In this document: piece by piece, positions 1-7,159 of the stretch | Position numbering within the stretch: the first letter of the stretch is position 1 | How the letters are laid out: the number at the start of each line of letters is the position of its first letter | NCBI GenBank assembly: GCA_023301405.1 | Contig: JALZUX010000499.1 | Coordinates: 1-14,401 of the forward strand | Length of the DNA stretch: 14,401 nt | From: Granulosicoccaceae bacterium | GTDB lineage: Bacteria; Pseudomonadota; Gammaproteobacteria; Granulosicoccales; Granulosicoccaceae | Direction: 5' to 3' | Notes under the pieces: model-generated | What the model saw: the letters and a program-made list of their open reading frames with translations, nothing else | What the model was told of the DNA's origin: nothing | The model's database searches: none | Position numbers and translations under genes: made by a program

Positions 1-60
1 CGTGAGATTTTAGCTGGCAGCTACCGACGCTCTGATTACAAAGAAAAAGACAACAGCTAA
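1..60 (+). CDS. 3' end of an unrecognised protein-coding gene
   Basis: Frame 1 from base 1 is open for 19 codons and ends in TAA at 58-60, giving a polar, charged tail (REILAGSYRRSDYKEKDNS). A strong rho-independent terminator follows about 70 bases downstream, which fits this being the true end of a + strand gene or operon. The tail is too short to assign a family and I do not recognise it. The amidinotransferase downstream has its own promoter candidate beyond the terminator, so the two are probably separate transcription units. Confidence 0.6.
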   Translation, partial: REILAGSYRRSDYKEKDNS

Positions 61-132
61 TCCTATAATTGGCAGCACAGGGTGAATAGCCATAGCTAAT
101 CACCACTCCCTGTTTTTTACTACGCTGCGAGA

Positions 133-155
133 GCCCGGTATTTACCGGGCTTTTT
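133..155 (+). terminator. Rho-independent terminator after the left-edge gene
   Basis: GCCCGG (133-138) pairs with CCGGGC (145-150) around a short AT-rich loop and is followed directly by TTTTTATT. A weaker hairpin lies upstream: ACAGGG at 77-82 pairs with CCCTGT at 108-113 around a 25-nt loop, followed by a T run to 118. It could be a first terminator in tandem. Confidence 0.85.
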
Positions 156-195
156 ATTGTCTGCGACACTGCTTTGCTAAATCCCCCCGTGTACC

Positions 196-232
196 GACGA
201 ATGGTTGTAACCATCGTCAGTGATAGTATGAT
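196..232 (+). promoter_or_regulatory. Candidate promoter and overlapping palindromic operator of the amidinotransferase gene
   Basis: A sigma70-like pair is visible: TTGTAA (205-210), a 16-bp spacer, then TATGAT (227-232), 28 bases before the GTG start. The -35 lies inside a near-perfect palindrome. GACG (196-199) plus ATGGTT (201-206) match AACCAT (209-214) plus CGTC (215-218), with two central bases (207-208) and one unpaired A at 200. Twenty paired bases over the -35 suggest a dimeric regulator site. The regulator is not in the window. Confidence 0.5.
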
Positions 233-259
233 CGCTGCATTCTAACGGGAGTAGACAAA

Positions 260-1381
260 GTGACTGTAAAAGTAAATTCATGGAACGAGTTTGATCCACT
301 CAAGCACGTTATTGTCGGACGCGCGGACCATACTTGTATTCCACCATCGGAACCAGCAACCGAAGCCAAGGTACCTGAAGACAGCGACATGCGGGGCATG
401 TGGGGACCACGCCCTCTTGAAACTGTCGAAAAAGCCAATGAACAACTAGACAACTTGGCCAAGCTGCTCGAGAGTCGCGGCATTACAGTAGACCGCCCCA
501 CTCCTATACAGTGGAACCAAGCCGTGGTTACCCCTGACTTTTCAACTGCCTCGATGTTTGGTTGCATGCCACCTCGTGATGTATTACTTACCGTGGGACC
601 CGAGATTCTTTGTGCGCCCATGTCATTTCGATGCCGCTACTTTGAATATCTAGCGTACCAACCGCTAATGCAAAGATACTTTGATGAAGACCCCGACTTC
701 AAATGGGAGCAAGCCCCACGCCCAAGACTGTCAGACGACTCTTATCAAACCGGATACTTCGACGAAATCACTATAGAGGAGCGCCTGTCACGCACCGCTG
801 CACTTGATTTTGTGACTACCGAACATGAACCTTTGTTTGATGCCGCCGACGTAATGCGACTGGGAAAAGACCTATTTTGCCAACACGGATTAACCACTAA
901 CAGACGCGGCATGCAGTGGCTACAGAGACACTTTCCAGATCATCGAATTCATTCCGTCAACTTCCCCGGCGACCCCTACCCCATTCACATTGATGCTACC
1001 TTCGTTCCGCTGCGACCTGGCTTAATTATCAACAACCCCAATCGCCCGCTACCGGAAGCCCAGCGCAAGATATTTAGTCAAAACGATTGGGAAATTATTG
1101 ATGCAGCCACACCTGTGCACAATTCACCACCGCCACTGTGTTACTCCAGTGTCTGGCTATCCATGAACTGCCTTGTGATTGATCACAAAACAGTAGTTGT
1201 TGAAGCCAGCGAAACAAATCAAATGGAGCAGATGGATAAACTGGGAATGGAAGTACTACCCATGCCATTTCGAGATGCGTATCCATTTGGTGGCGGACTG
1301 CACTGCGCTACAGCGGATGTTCATCGCGAAGGAAGTTGCGAAGACTACTTTGCAAAGCTTGATACAACAACACTTATATAA
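260..1381 (+). CDS. Glycine amidinotransferase family protein (L-arginine:amine amidinotransferase)
   Basis: 373 residues, full length for the bacterial family. Enzymes of this family move the amidino group of arginine to an amine acceptor through a thiouronium-cysteine intermediate; with glycine the product is guanidinoacetate, and relatives act on inosamine phosphate (StrB) or make guanidinoacetate for cylindrospermopsin (CyrA). The family start (VNSWNEFDPLKHVIVG) is present. All three catalytic residues are visible: Asp194 in FDAAD, His243 in HIDATF, and Cys349 in GGGLHCATADVHREG. They match human AGAT Asp254, His303 and Cys407. The pocket positions just before the histidine are Tyr240 and Ile242, where human AGAT has Asn300 and Met302, so the acceptor may not be glycine. 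The start is GTG, with GGGAG at 247-251, eight bases upstream. There is no signal peptide, so it is cytoplasmic. It stands alone, facing a convergent gene. Confidence 0.93.
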   Translation: MTVKVNSWNEFDPLKHVIVGRADHTCIPPSEPATEAKVPEDSDMRGMWGPRPLETVEKANEQLDNLAKLLESRGITVDRPTPIQWNQAVVTPDFSTASMFGCMPPRDVLLTVGPEILCAPMSFRCRYFEYLAYQPLMQRYFDEDPDFKWEQAPRPRLSDDSYQTGYFDEITIEERLSRTAALDFVTTEHEPLFDAADVMRLGKDLFCQHGLTTNRRGMQWLQRHFPDHRIHSVNFPGDPYPIHIDATFVPLRPGLIINNPNRPLPEAQRKIFSQNDWEIIDAATPVHNSPPPLCYSSVWLSMNCLVIDHKTVVVEASETNQMEQMDKLGMEVLPMPFRDAYPFGGGLHCATADVHREGSCEDYFAKLDTTTLI

Positions 1382-1410
1382 TCGTCAGTGTTTACCCAGC
1401 ATCATTGACG

Positions 1411-1436
1411 GTAGCCGGGCGGTTTGCCCCGGCTAC
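1411..1436. terminator. Hairpin between convergent genes, possible bidirectional transcription end
   Basis: GTAGCCGGG (1411-1419) pairs perfectly with CCCGGCTAC (1428-1436) around an 8-nt loop, between the amidinotransferase stop (1381) and the oxidoreductase stop (1445). Neither side has a strong T run, so it may block transcripts or stabilise 3' ends rather than act as a classical terminator. Confidence 0.5.
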
Positions 1437-1444
1437 ATTCATAG

Positions 1445-3550
1445 TCAAAGACCAACTACCATTACTGCCGTATCATGAAAAACCGCCCCACCATTCGGGT
1501 ATCCGGGCTCCGCGCTTACCAATGCATTAACACCTAAGCCATTCTCAAACGCACTATTAGGCCAAATGCTTTCCATCACGACTACACCTGACTGCAAACC
1601 GTCGAACTGCTTTACGTGCGCGACGATACTTCCACACTGGCTACTGATACTTATCCGTTGATCAGGCATCAGTGACAATTGCTGCATATTTTCCGAATGC
1701 ATTAACAGCGTTGGCCTACCCTCACGACCCCGGGACGACTTTGTTTCAGTGAAAGTGGTATTTAAAAACTGACGTGCCGGTGCTGCCACCAGCCGCAAAG
1801 GGTAGGTATCAGAGCGAGTGTCCGTTACAGACCAATGATCAGGAAACTGTGGCATTGAGCCGCTATTAGGGCCGAGATTTTGCCACTGCGGTTTAAAATG
1901 AAACTTACCGTCATCAGTAGGAAAGCCGTGAAGAAAGTTTTCAGCTTCAAACTCAAGCCCACAGTCATGCCAGTGTTTGTCAAAAAGAGACTGAGCATCG
2001 GGTAGCCCGGCCACTTTCAATGCATCGTTGCAAAGCTCCCAGGCGGTCATACTAAAACTCGCGTAATCAACACCAAGCCGCTTTGCAATGTCACTGAGAA
2101 CCTCATGGTTACTGCGACATTCGGCAAATGGTTCAACAACTTTTTTAGTCATTTGGATATGAGTATGACCACTGGCAACATAAAGATCATCGTGCTCCAA
2201 AAACATGGTTGCCGGCAATACGATATCTGCATACTGCGCTGTATCAGTCATGAACTGCTCATGCACACAAACAAATAGATCATCCCGTTGCAACCCACGG
2301 CAGACTTTTTCAGATTCAGGGGCAACAACCGCAGGGTTAGTACTTTGCACAAACAACGCTTTTATCGGTGCACCACCCTGCAAGTCTTGCGGGTTACCTA
2401 ACAACACATCACCAATACGTGATTGATCAAGCATGCGTCCACCCGGTACTTTTTGATCAAGGCCTTCGATGGTGGTTTTGTTCACGCTGTAGATAGCAGC
2501 GTTGTTATAAAGCGCGCCACCGCCACGATATTTCCACGCACCGGTTACAGCAGGCAAGCAAGTGACAGCATGCATATTTACCGATCCGTTTCTGGATCGC
2601 GAAAAGCCATACCCTGCCCTGATATAGCTTTTTTTAACACTACCGTACAACCTCGCAAACGCGACAATGTCTTCCACCGAAAGGCCGGTTATTTCAGATG
2701 CCCATTGTGGCGTTTTATCTTGCAAATGCTGTCGCACGTTTTTGTCAAAGTCAGTGTAGGTTTGCAGATAATCATGATCGGCAAAACCTTCATCGAACAA
2801 TACATTCATAATCGCACAGGCCAATGCCCCATCGGTGCCCGGCTTAAGCATCAAATGATGATCAGCAAGCTTTGCGGTGGCAGTAACGTAAGGATCAATA
2901 ACAACCAGGTTGGCACCTTTTTTCCGAGCCAGTGAAATATGGTGCATCAGATTGACTTGAGTATTAACCGGATTACCGCCCCAGATAACAATTAAGTCTG
3001 ATTCCGCAATCAACCGGGAATCAGAACCTCGTTTAGCGCCAACTCCGGCAATCCAGCCCGCATCAGCTAACGTGGTACAGAAAGTTGAATGTTGCTGCGA
3101 TGTACCAACACAGTTGCGAAAGGCATTAATACTATCGCGTTGAACAAGCCCCATGGTTCCTGCGTAGTGATAAGGCCATATAGCCTCAGCGCCATATTCA
3201 CTTCTGACACCTTGCAATCGGGTTGCGATAATATCTAACGCAGCATCCCACGATATTTTTTCGAATTCTCCACGACTGGCAGATTTGCTGTTTAGCCGAC
3301 GCAACGGGTGCCCTAGCCTATCTGGATGGTGAATTCGTTCCGCATAACGCGCCACCTTGGCGCAGACGACACCGGCGGTATAGGAGTTGTTCGCACCGTA
3401 AACTCGACCAATGGTATGGTCGTCTATTTTCTCAACTTCGAGTGCGCAAGTACTTGGGCAATCATGTGGGCAGACCGAGTGGACTCGCGTGACACCTGTC
3501 GAGCGCCTGCTATCCAATTTATCGCTTAGCTTGTTAGTTCTGCTTTGCAT
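1445..3550 (-). CDS. Molybdopterin-dependent oxidoreductase, catalytic subunit (DMSO reductase superfamily)
   Basis: 701 residues. Near the N-terminus is a [4Fe-4S] ligand set, CPHDCPSTC (Cys27, Cys31, Cys35) plus Cys63 in GVVCAKVARY. This is the signature of a widespread, largely uncharacterised branch of the bis-molybdopterin guanine dinucleotide enzymes. The molybdopterin core follows (about 80-480; IWGGNPVNTQ, FVQSTNPAVVAPE, EQFMTDTAQYADIVLPATMFLEHDD). The C-terminal dinucleotide-binding domain starts near 584 (PLRLVAAPARQFLNT). The N-terminus has RR at 15-16 but no hydrophobic stretch, so no Tat signal is seen and it is probably cytoplasmic. No Fe-S, membrane or chaperone subunit lies nearby. 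I could not assign the Mo ligand residue. The ATG start has no strong Shine-Dalgarno sequence. The superfamily is certain; the substrate is unknown. Confidence 0.9.
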   Translation of the reverse strand: MQSRTNKLSDKLDSRRSTGVTRVHSVCPHDCPSTCALEVEKIDDHTIGRVYGANNSYTAGVVCAKVARYAERIHHPDRLGHPLRRLNSKSASRGEFEKISWDAALDIIATRLQGVRSEYGAEAIWPYHYAGTMGLVQRDSINAFRNCVGTSQQHSTFCTTLADAGWIAGVGAKRGSDSRLIAESDLIVIWGGNPVNTQVNLMHHISLARKKGANLVVIDPYVTATAKLADHHLMLKPGTDGALACAIMNVLFDEGFADHDYLQTYTDFDKNVRQHLQDKTPQWASEITGLSVEDIVAFARLYGSVKKSYIRAGYGFSRSRNGSVNMHAVTCLPAVTGAWKYRGGGALYNNAAIYSVNKTTIEGLDQKVPGGRMLDQSRIGDVLLGNPQDLQGGAPIKALFVQSTNPAVVAPESEKVCRGLQRDDLFVCVHEQFMTDTAQYADIVLPATMFLEHDDLYVASGHTHIQMTKKVVEPFAECRSNHEVLSDIAKRLGVDYASFSMTAWELCNDALKVAGLPDAQSLFDKHWHDCGLEFEAENFLHGFPTDDGKFHFKPQWQNLGPNSGSMPQFPDHWSVTDTRSDTYPLRLVAAPARQFLNTTFTETKSSRGREGRPTLLMHSENMQQLSLMPDQRISISSQCGSIVAHVKQFDGLQSGVVVMESIWPNSAFENGLGVNALVSAEPGYPNGGAVFHDTAVMVVGL

Positions 3551-3607
3551 AAATATCCGTGTAGTTATGCCGACCTTTAAGATAATACCGCATACTGAAC
3601 GTTATTC

Positions 3608-3620
3608 AGCACATTGTGCT
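3608..3620. promoter_or_regulatory. Palindrome upstream of the molybdopterin oxidoreductase gene
   Basis: AGCACA (3608-3613) and TGTGCT (3615-3620) form a perfect palindrome around one base, 58 bases upstream of the - strand ATG. It could be an operator. I could not place a convincing -35/-10 pair beside it, and a palindrome of this size can arise by chance. Confidence 0.25.
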
Positions 3621-3718
3621 TACGTCATCCGAACATACGCCTCGCCCTAAACTTAATTAACTCGCTACCACAGACTTCAAGAATTAAAAGTCTATCGTCA
3701 ATTCACGCATAACTGCTC

Positions 3719-4346
3719 ATGGTGGTCGCCACGGCCGCCTTGGCAGCAATACACGGGTGCGTGCAGTACCTTAGTGAAACTTTGGACGTATATACTATTA
3801 CGTTCTTTCGCAATTTGTTTGGACTGTTGGCTGTTTTGCCACTGGTGATCAGAAATGGCACCAACAGTCTGCGTACCAATAAATTTGGCCTACACGCGCT
3901 TCGAAGTTGCACCGGTATATTTGCCATACTGCTCTGGTTCACTGCTCTGGTTCACTGCTCTGGCAAAAGTAGAAATAACAACTGCCACTGCACTCAGCTT
4001 TACAGCCGCACTATTCACCACCATCGTGGCTGTAATATTTTTACACGAAAGGTTTCGACTGCGGCGAATAATGGCAATTATGGCTGGTTTTAGGACCTTG
4101 GGACACCTGTGCATTGCATCTGCACTCAAACTTGCAGACTCAAGTGCTGTAATGGCATTAGATTTTTTACGACTAATCTGGAGCGTGATGAATGGCGTGT
4201 GGTTTCTCAGCGAAAAAATCGATCTATCGGCAAACGTTGGGGCCAGCATAATTTTCAGCAGCGGCTTATACATCTTGATTCGCGAAGCTCAATTGGCTAA
4301 CAAGAGGTCTACTGTGGCACCGGCGAACCCAAATACGTTTCCTTGA
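3719..4346 (+). pseudogene. Broken DMT/EamA-family transporter gene (13-bp duplication frameshift plus internal deletion)
   Basis: The first frame encodes an EamA N-terminal half (HGCVQYLSETLDVYTITFFRNLFGLL, then FAILLWFTAL). At 3931-3956 the 13-bp unit GCTCTGGTTCACT is present twice, followed by a partial third copy (GCTCTGG). The extra unit shifts the frame by one. The protein resumes in the next frame as LAKVEITTATALSFTAALFTTIVAVIFLHERF, the normal continuation. Removing one unit restores a single 204-codon frame. That is still about 90 residues short of the usual 290-300: near base 4090 the sequence jumps from the end of the first EamA repeat (IMAIMAGF) to late in the second (TLGHLCIASALKLADSSAV), so roughly three membrane segments are missing. 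The 5' end is also suspicious, because a TAA lies three codons before the only ATG and there is no Shine-Dalgarno sequence. Members export small metabolites; the original substrate is unknown. Confidence 0.85.
3931..3963 (+). repeat. 13-bp tandem duplication (about 2.5 copies) inside the transporter pseudogene
   Basis: GCTCTGGTTCACT occupies 3931-3943 and 3944-3956 exactly, and GCTCTGG at 3957-3963 begins a third copy. With a single copy the reading frame would be continuous (GIFAILLWFTALAKVEI), so the duplication is the frameshift lesion. It is typical of slipped-strand mispairing. Confidence 0.9.
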
Positions 4347-5041
4347 TTCCAACCCAATGCTTACCCTCACATTCTGGGCTGCGTTTTCGTTGTGTTGCGT
4401 CCAAGCAAACAACATCACTGCCCGCCGTTAGACAGGCAGTTTCTGCCGTTTTAATTTTCCCCCTCCAGGTACTTTGTTAGCCAGAGCAACACCAGACTGC
4501 CAAAAAAATTTGCAGACCATAAAGCGCCTATCGCTCAGAGCTTAAACACATGTTGCTCTTTGAATGGAGAACTTGCAAGCGTATTCATCAAATTTAATGA
4601 ATTAATCCTTTTGGCTAGTACGCTAATTAAAAAAGAAAAAACATTCCAAATTTTAAATGTAACTCATTAAAGATCAATTTCTCACAATGCACTGGGCCAC
4701 CCAGTAGAGTCTCAACGCAAGCGCATTAGCGCCTACGCTGAAACAAGGGTAGTAGAAAGGGAACGAGACTTTAGAGCGATATTTTGATCAATCGAGGCGA
4801 ATAGCTATTCTTCTTTCACAAGAGTGATCGCCATATTCGCCACTCACAGGCCAGCCACCGGAACTGTCGATTGAGTGAGAAGCGCGCTCGCCACGTGAAG
4901 AGGTGAGGCACTAAGTTGATACATAACGGTTTCGCCTGACGGTGAGAAGGCACAGTACGATGTTAAATAGTCACGCCAGAATGTATGTTTGAAACTACCA
5001 TACAAAGACATGTTATTCACATTCGCTCGTCGCCTGGCGAA
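4347..5041. other. Gene-poor stretch of about 695 bases
   Basis: No reading frame here has recognisable protein features. The middle part (about 4570-4690) is AT-rich. Visible structures are a 12-bp palindrome GAATAGCTATTC (4799-4810) and an inverted pair GGCGAATA (4796-4803) / TATTCGCC (4834-4841). On the - strand a 55-codon ATG frame runs from 5011 to 4844; it has no Shine-Dalgarno sequence and I do not support it as a gene. The stretch follows a pseudogene and could be decayed coding DNA, but I recognise no remnant. Confidence 0.6.
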
Positions 5042-5608
5042 TTAGGCGGGTTTGCCCGAAAGGTCACCTGAATCAAAATCTATTACCACAGGTTCAAGGT
5101 GAAGACTTTGCATGTACAACAACAAGCCTTCAGACGAAATAGTGGTGGTCATTCGGCTGTCGCATGGATGAAAATGCAGTGGATCCTTCGATAGCAAGGA
5201 CTGATCAAGCACCGCTGTAACCACCTGGCTAACATCGTTTATCACTGCGAGCGGCGTTACCGCACCGGGAATAACGCCAAGGTAACTCATCAAGCGCTGC
5301 GGGCTTGCGAAGCTGAGCTTGCCAATGCCCAACTGATCACCAAGAGCTTTTAAGTTCACCGTTCGATGTTCAAGCAAAGTCACCAACACCATTTTACCTT
5401 TTCGATTACGTAAAAAAAGGTTTTTAGAATACCCACCGGGAACGCCCTCACGTAACGCCTGTGAGTCCGCTACCGTGCGCATCGGGGCATGAGTGATACT
5501 GCTATGCTTTATTTCCAGCTTATTCAGAACACTGAAGACGTCGTCTGGAGTCGCGGGCTTAGCACCATTGATTAAAGCAGGGTTAATTTCTTGTGGAGTT
5601 TCAGTCAC
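5042..5608 (-). CDS. ProX/YbaK-type aminoacyl-tRNA editing domain protein (prolyl-tRNA deacylase-like)
   Basis: 188 residues, the usual length for free-standing ProX/PrdX-type proteins. These hydrolyse mischarged tRNA, classically alanyl-tRNA(Pro), in trans and act in the cytosol. Family features are visible in order: VFSVLNKLEIKHSSITHAPMRTVADS (about 24-49), the substrate-site segment GGYSKNLFLRNRKGKMVLV (Lys62-Asn63), LGVIPGAVTPLAVIND, and the C-terminal LDQSLLSKDPLHFHPCDSRMTTTISSEGLL. The start is GTG at 5606-5608, with GAGGG six bases upstream, which supports it. The inverted-repeat element begins at 5621, immediately beyond that ribosome binding site, so the native promoter may be replaced or lie inside the element. 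The exact tRNA or amino acid is not shown by the sequence. Confidence 0.88.
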   Translation of the reverse strand: MTETPQEINPALINGAKPATPDDVFSVLNKLEIKHSSITHAPMRTVADSQALREGVPGGYSKNLFLRNRKGKMVLVTLLEHRTVNLKALGDQLGIGKLSFASPQRLMSYLGVIPGAVTPLAVINDVSQVVTAVLDQSLLSKDPLHFHPCDSRMTTTISSEGLLLYMQSLHLEPVVIDFDSGDLSGKPA

Positions 5609-5620
5609 TGAGTGCCCTCA

Positions 5621-5779
5621 CCCGCATTATTCACGGGATTGGCGGCATTTCGCTTGGTCCGTGTTTTCACAAGAAATTTTTTCTTTTGAAAATATGAATA
5701 AGTATTCAATGCAAGAATAAAATCCCCTGTGAAAACACATATCTGCGCGATATGCTCGCCACCCCATGAATAACGCGGG
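5621..5779. mobile_element. 159-bp MITE-like element with long imperfect terminal inverted repeats
   Basis: The left end CCCGCATTATTCACGGG (5621-5637) matches the reverse complement of the right end (5763-5779) at 15 of 17 positions. Similarity continues inward through a region with one gap and reaches a perfect 11-bp match, GTGTTTTCACA (5661-5671) against TGTGAAAACAC (5728-5738). Each arm is therefore about 50-60 nt, leaving a short AT-rich core with no coding capacity. The flanking tetranucleotides are CTCA on the left and CTAA on the right, at best an imperfect 4-bp target duplication. The ends abut the editing gene's Shine-Dalgarno sequence on one side and the peptidase TAG stop on the other. 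It could instead be two ends of one IS joined by internal deletion. Transcribed, it would fold into a long hairpin. I cannot name the family. Confidence 0.65.
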
Positions 5780-7159
5780 CTAATGAAGATAACGTTTTTC
5801 TAACACTTCAAACACTGCCCGCACGCCCATGGCTTCCCCACCAATCGGCCTACCGACACGACTACGGTTATTCCAAGCCATGATATCAAAGTGCGCCCAG
5901 CTAATATTATCGTCTACAAAGCTCTGCAGATACAACGCCGCCGTTGTCGCACCGCCAAATGGCGTACTGGCGGCGTTTTGCATGTCCGCCACATTACTTT
6001 TTAAATACGACCGATAGCACTTGTGTAATGGCAATTCCCAGGTGGGATCATAAACAGCCTCGCCAGCGTCAAATATTTGCCTCGCGAGTTCACGATCGTT
6101 ACAGAAAAAAGCCGAAATTTCTGTTCCAACAGCAACCCGGGCAGCGCCGGTCAACGTGGCAAAGTCTATTAATAAATCTGGCTTTTCTTCGCACGCTTCT
6201 GTCAGAGCATCACACAACACCAAACGGCCTTCCGCATCTGTGTTATCAACTTCAACGGTAATTCCACTGCGGGTCTGAATAACATCACCGGGGCGAAAGC
6301 TATTAGATGAAATCGCATTTTCCGCAGCCGCTACCAGCAGTCGCAAACGCACGGGTAACTCCAGAGCCATGATCATCTGTGCAAGCCCGATCGCTTGCGC
6401 GGCACCACCCATGTCTTTTTTCATCGAGCGCATACCGGCAGCGGGCTTTATATCAAGCCCGCCACTGTCAAACGAGATACCTTTACCAACAAGCGTTACC
6501 GTTGGATGTTTTTTATTACCCCAGGTTAGCTCAATCAATCGCGGCGGATGAATACTGGCACGCCCAACAGTATGGATACAGGGATAATTTGCGGTAAGCA
6601 GCTCCTCACCGACTATCTCTTGAAATTGTCCTGCGTGTGTCTGCGCAATTTCTGCCACAACTGCCGACAAATGCTGCGGCATCATATCTTCAGCGGGAGT
6701 GTTAATCAGATCACGCACACGAAGGGTTGATGCAACCATTTCTTGAATACGGGGATGATTAGCTGAGTTAGGCAGCTTAAGCCGCGCAGGCTTTCGGGGA
6801 GCTTCTTTGTAGCGGTTAAACTGATAGGCGCCCAGCCCCCAGCCGATCGCTAAAGTTTCAAGATTAGCTTTTACACCACTGCCTTCAAGGGTGTATACCC
6901 CTTCTGGTAAACGGGTTGGCAAATCAGCAATAGCAAACGGATCAGCGATATTACTGACACCGCAGATAAACTTTTCAATTGAACCATCCATAGCGGGGAT
7001 ACTGCATAGGTTACCGGCTTTGGCAGAAAACTCATTTTGCTCAAGCCACTTAACCTGGACTTTAGTTAATTTATTTTTATATCTGGTAAAGCTTGATTTG
7101 GATACTATGGCAATTGGTGTTGCAGCCTCGCGACCACCATAGATAAAAGATTCAGTCAT
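5780..7159 (-). CDS. M17 leucyl aminopeptidase family protein
   Basis: 459 residues, at the short end of the M17 range. These cytosolic two-metal enzymes remove N-terminal residues from peptides and take part in protein and glutathione turnover. The catalytic C-terminal domain is intact: VGKGISFDSGGLDIKP (Lys226, Asp231, Lys238), MKKDMGG (Asp249), and the hallmark NTDAEGRL (Asp308, Glu310, Arg312). The less conserved N-terminal domain covers about 1-135. It starts at ATG 7157-7159 with no clear Shine-Dalgarno sequence. The TAG stop (5780-5782) lies directly against the inverted-repeat element. It reads toward the editing gene, so the two could be cotranscribed through the element. The family is clear; the peptide preference is unknown. 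Confidence 0.93.
   Translation of the reverse strand: MTESFIYGGREAATPIAIVSKSSFTRYKNKLTKVQVKWLEQNEFSAKAGNLCSIPAMDGSIEKFICGVSNIADPFAIADLPTRLPEGVYTLEGSGVKANLETLAIGWGLGAYQFNRYKEAPRKPARLKLPNSANHPRIQEMVASTLRVRDLINTPAEDMMPQHLSAVVAEIAQTHAGQFQEIVGEELLTANYPCIHTVGRASIHPPRLIELTWGNKKHPTVTLVGKGISFDSGGLDIKPAAGMRSMKKDMGGAAQAIGLAQMIMALELPVRLRLLVAAAENAISSNSFRPGDVIQTRSGITVEVDNTDAEGRLVLCDALTEACEEKPDLLIDFATLTGAARVAVGTEISAFFCNDRELARQIFDAGEAVYDPTWELPLHKCYRSYLKSNVADMQNAASTPFGGATTAALYLQSFVDDNISWAHFDIMAWNNRSRVGRPIGGEAMGVRAVFEVLEKRYLH

Noticed and set aside
150..260. A guanidine riboswitch before the amidinotransferase gene
   Set aside because: The only structure there is a palindrome overlapping the -35, upstream of the likely transcription start. 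The paired ACGR-loop hairpins of guanidine-II or other class features are not visible.
2423..2935. A + strand open frame of 170 codons inside the molybdopterin oxidoreductase gene
   Set aside because: The opposite strand encodes conserved oxidoreductase sequence throughout, and the + frame has no recognisable family features.
4357..4431. A 24-codon ORF with a signal-peptide-like start (MLTLTFWAAFSLCCVQA)
   Set aside because: It is too short, has no Shine-Dalgarno sequence and lies in decayed DNA after a pseudogene. Chance is the better explanation.
4796..4841. The GGCGAATA/TATTCGCC pair and GAATAGCTATTC palindrome as a regulatory or recombination site
   Set aside because: The arms are short and no gene start is appropriately placed, so there is nothing to separate them from background palindromes.
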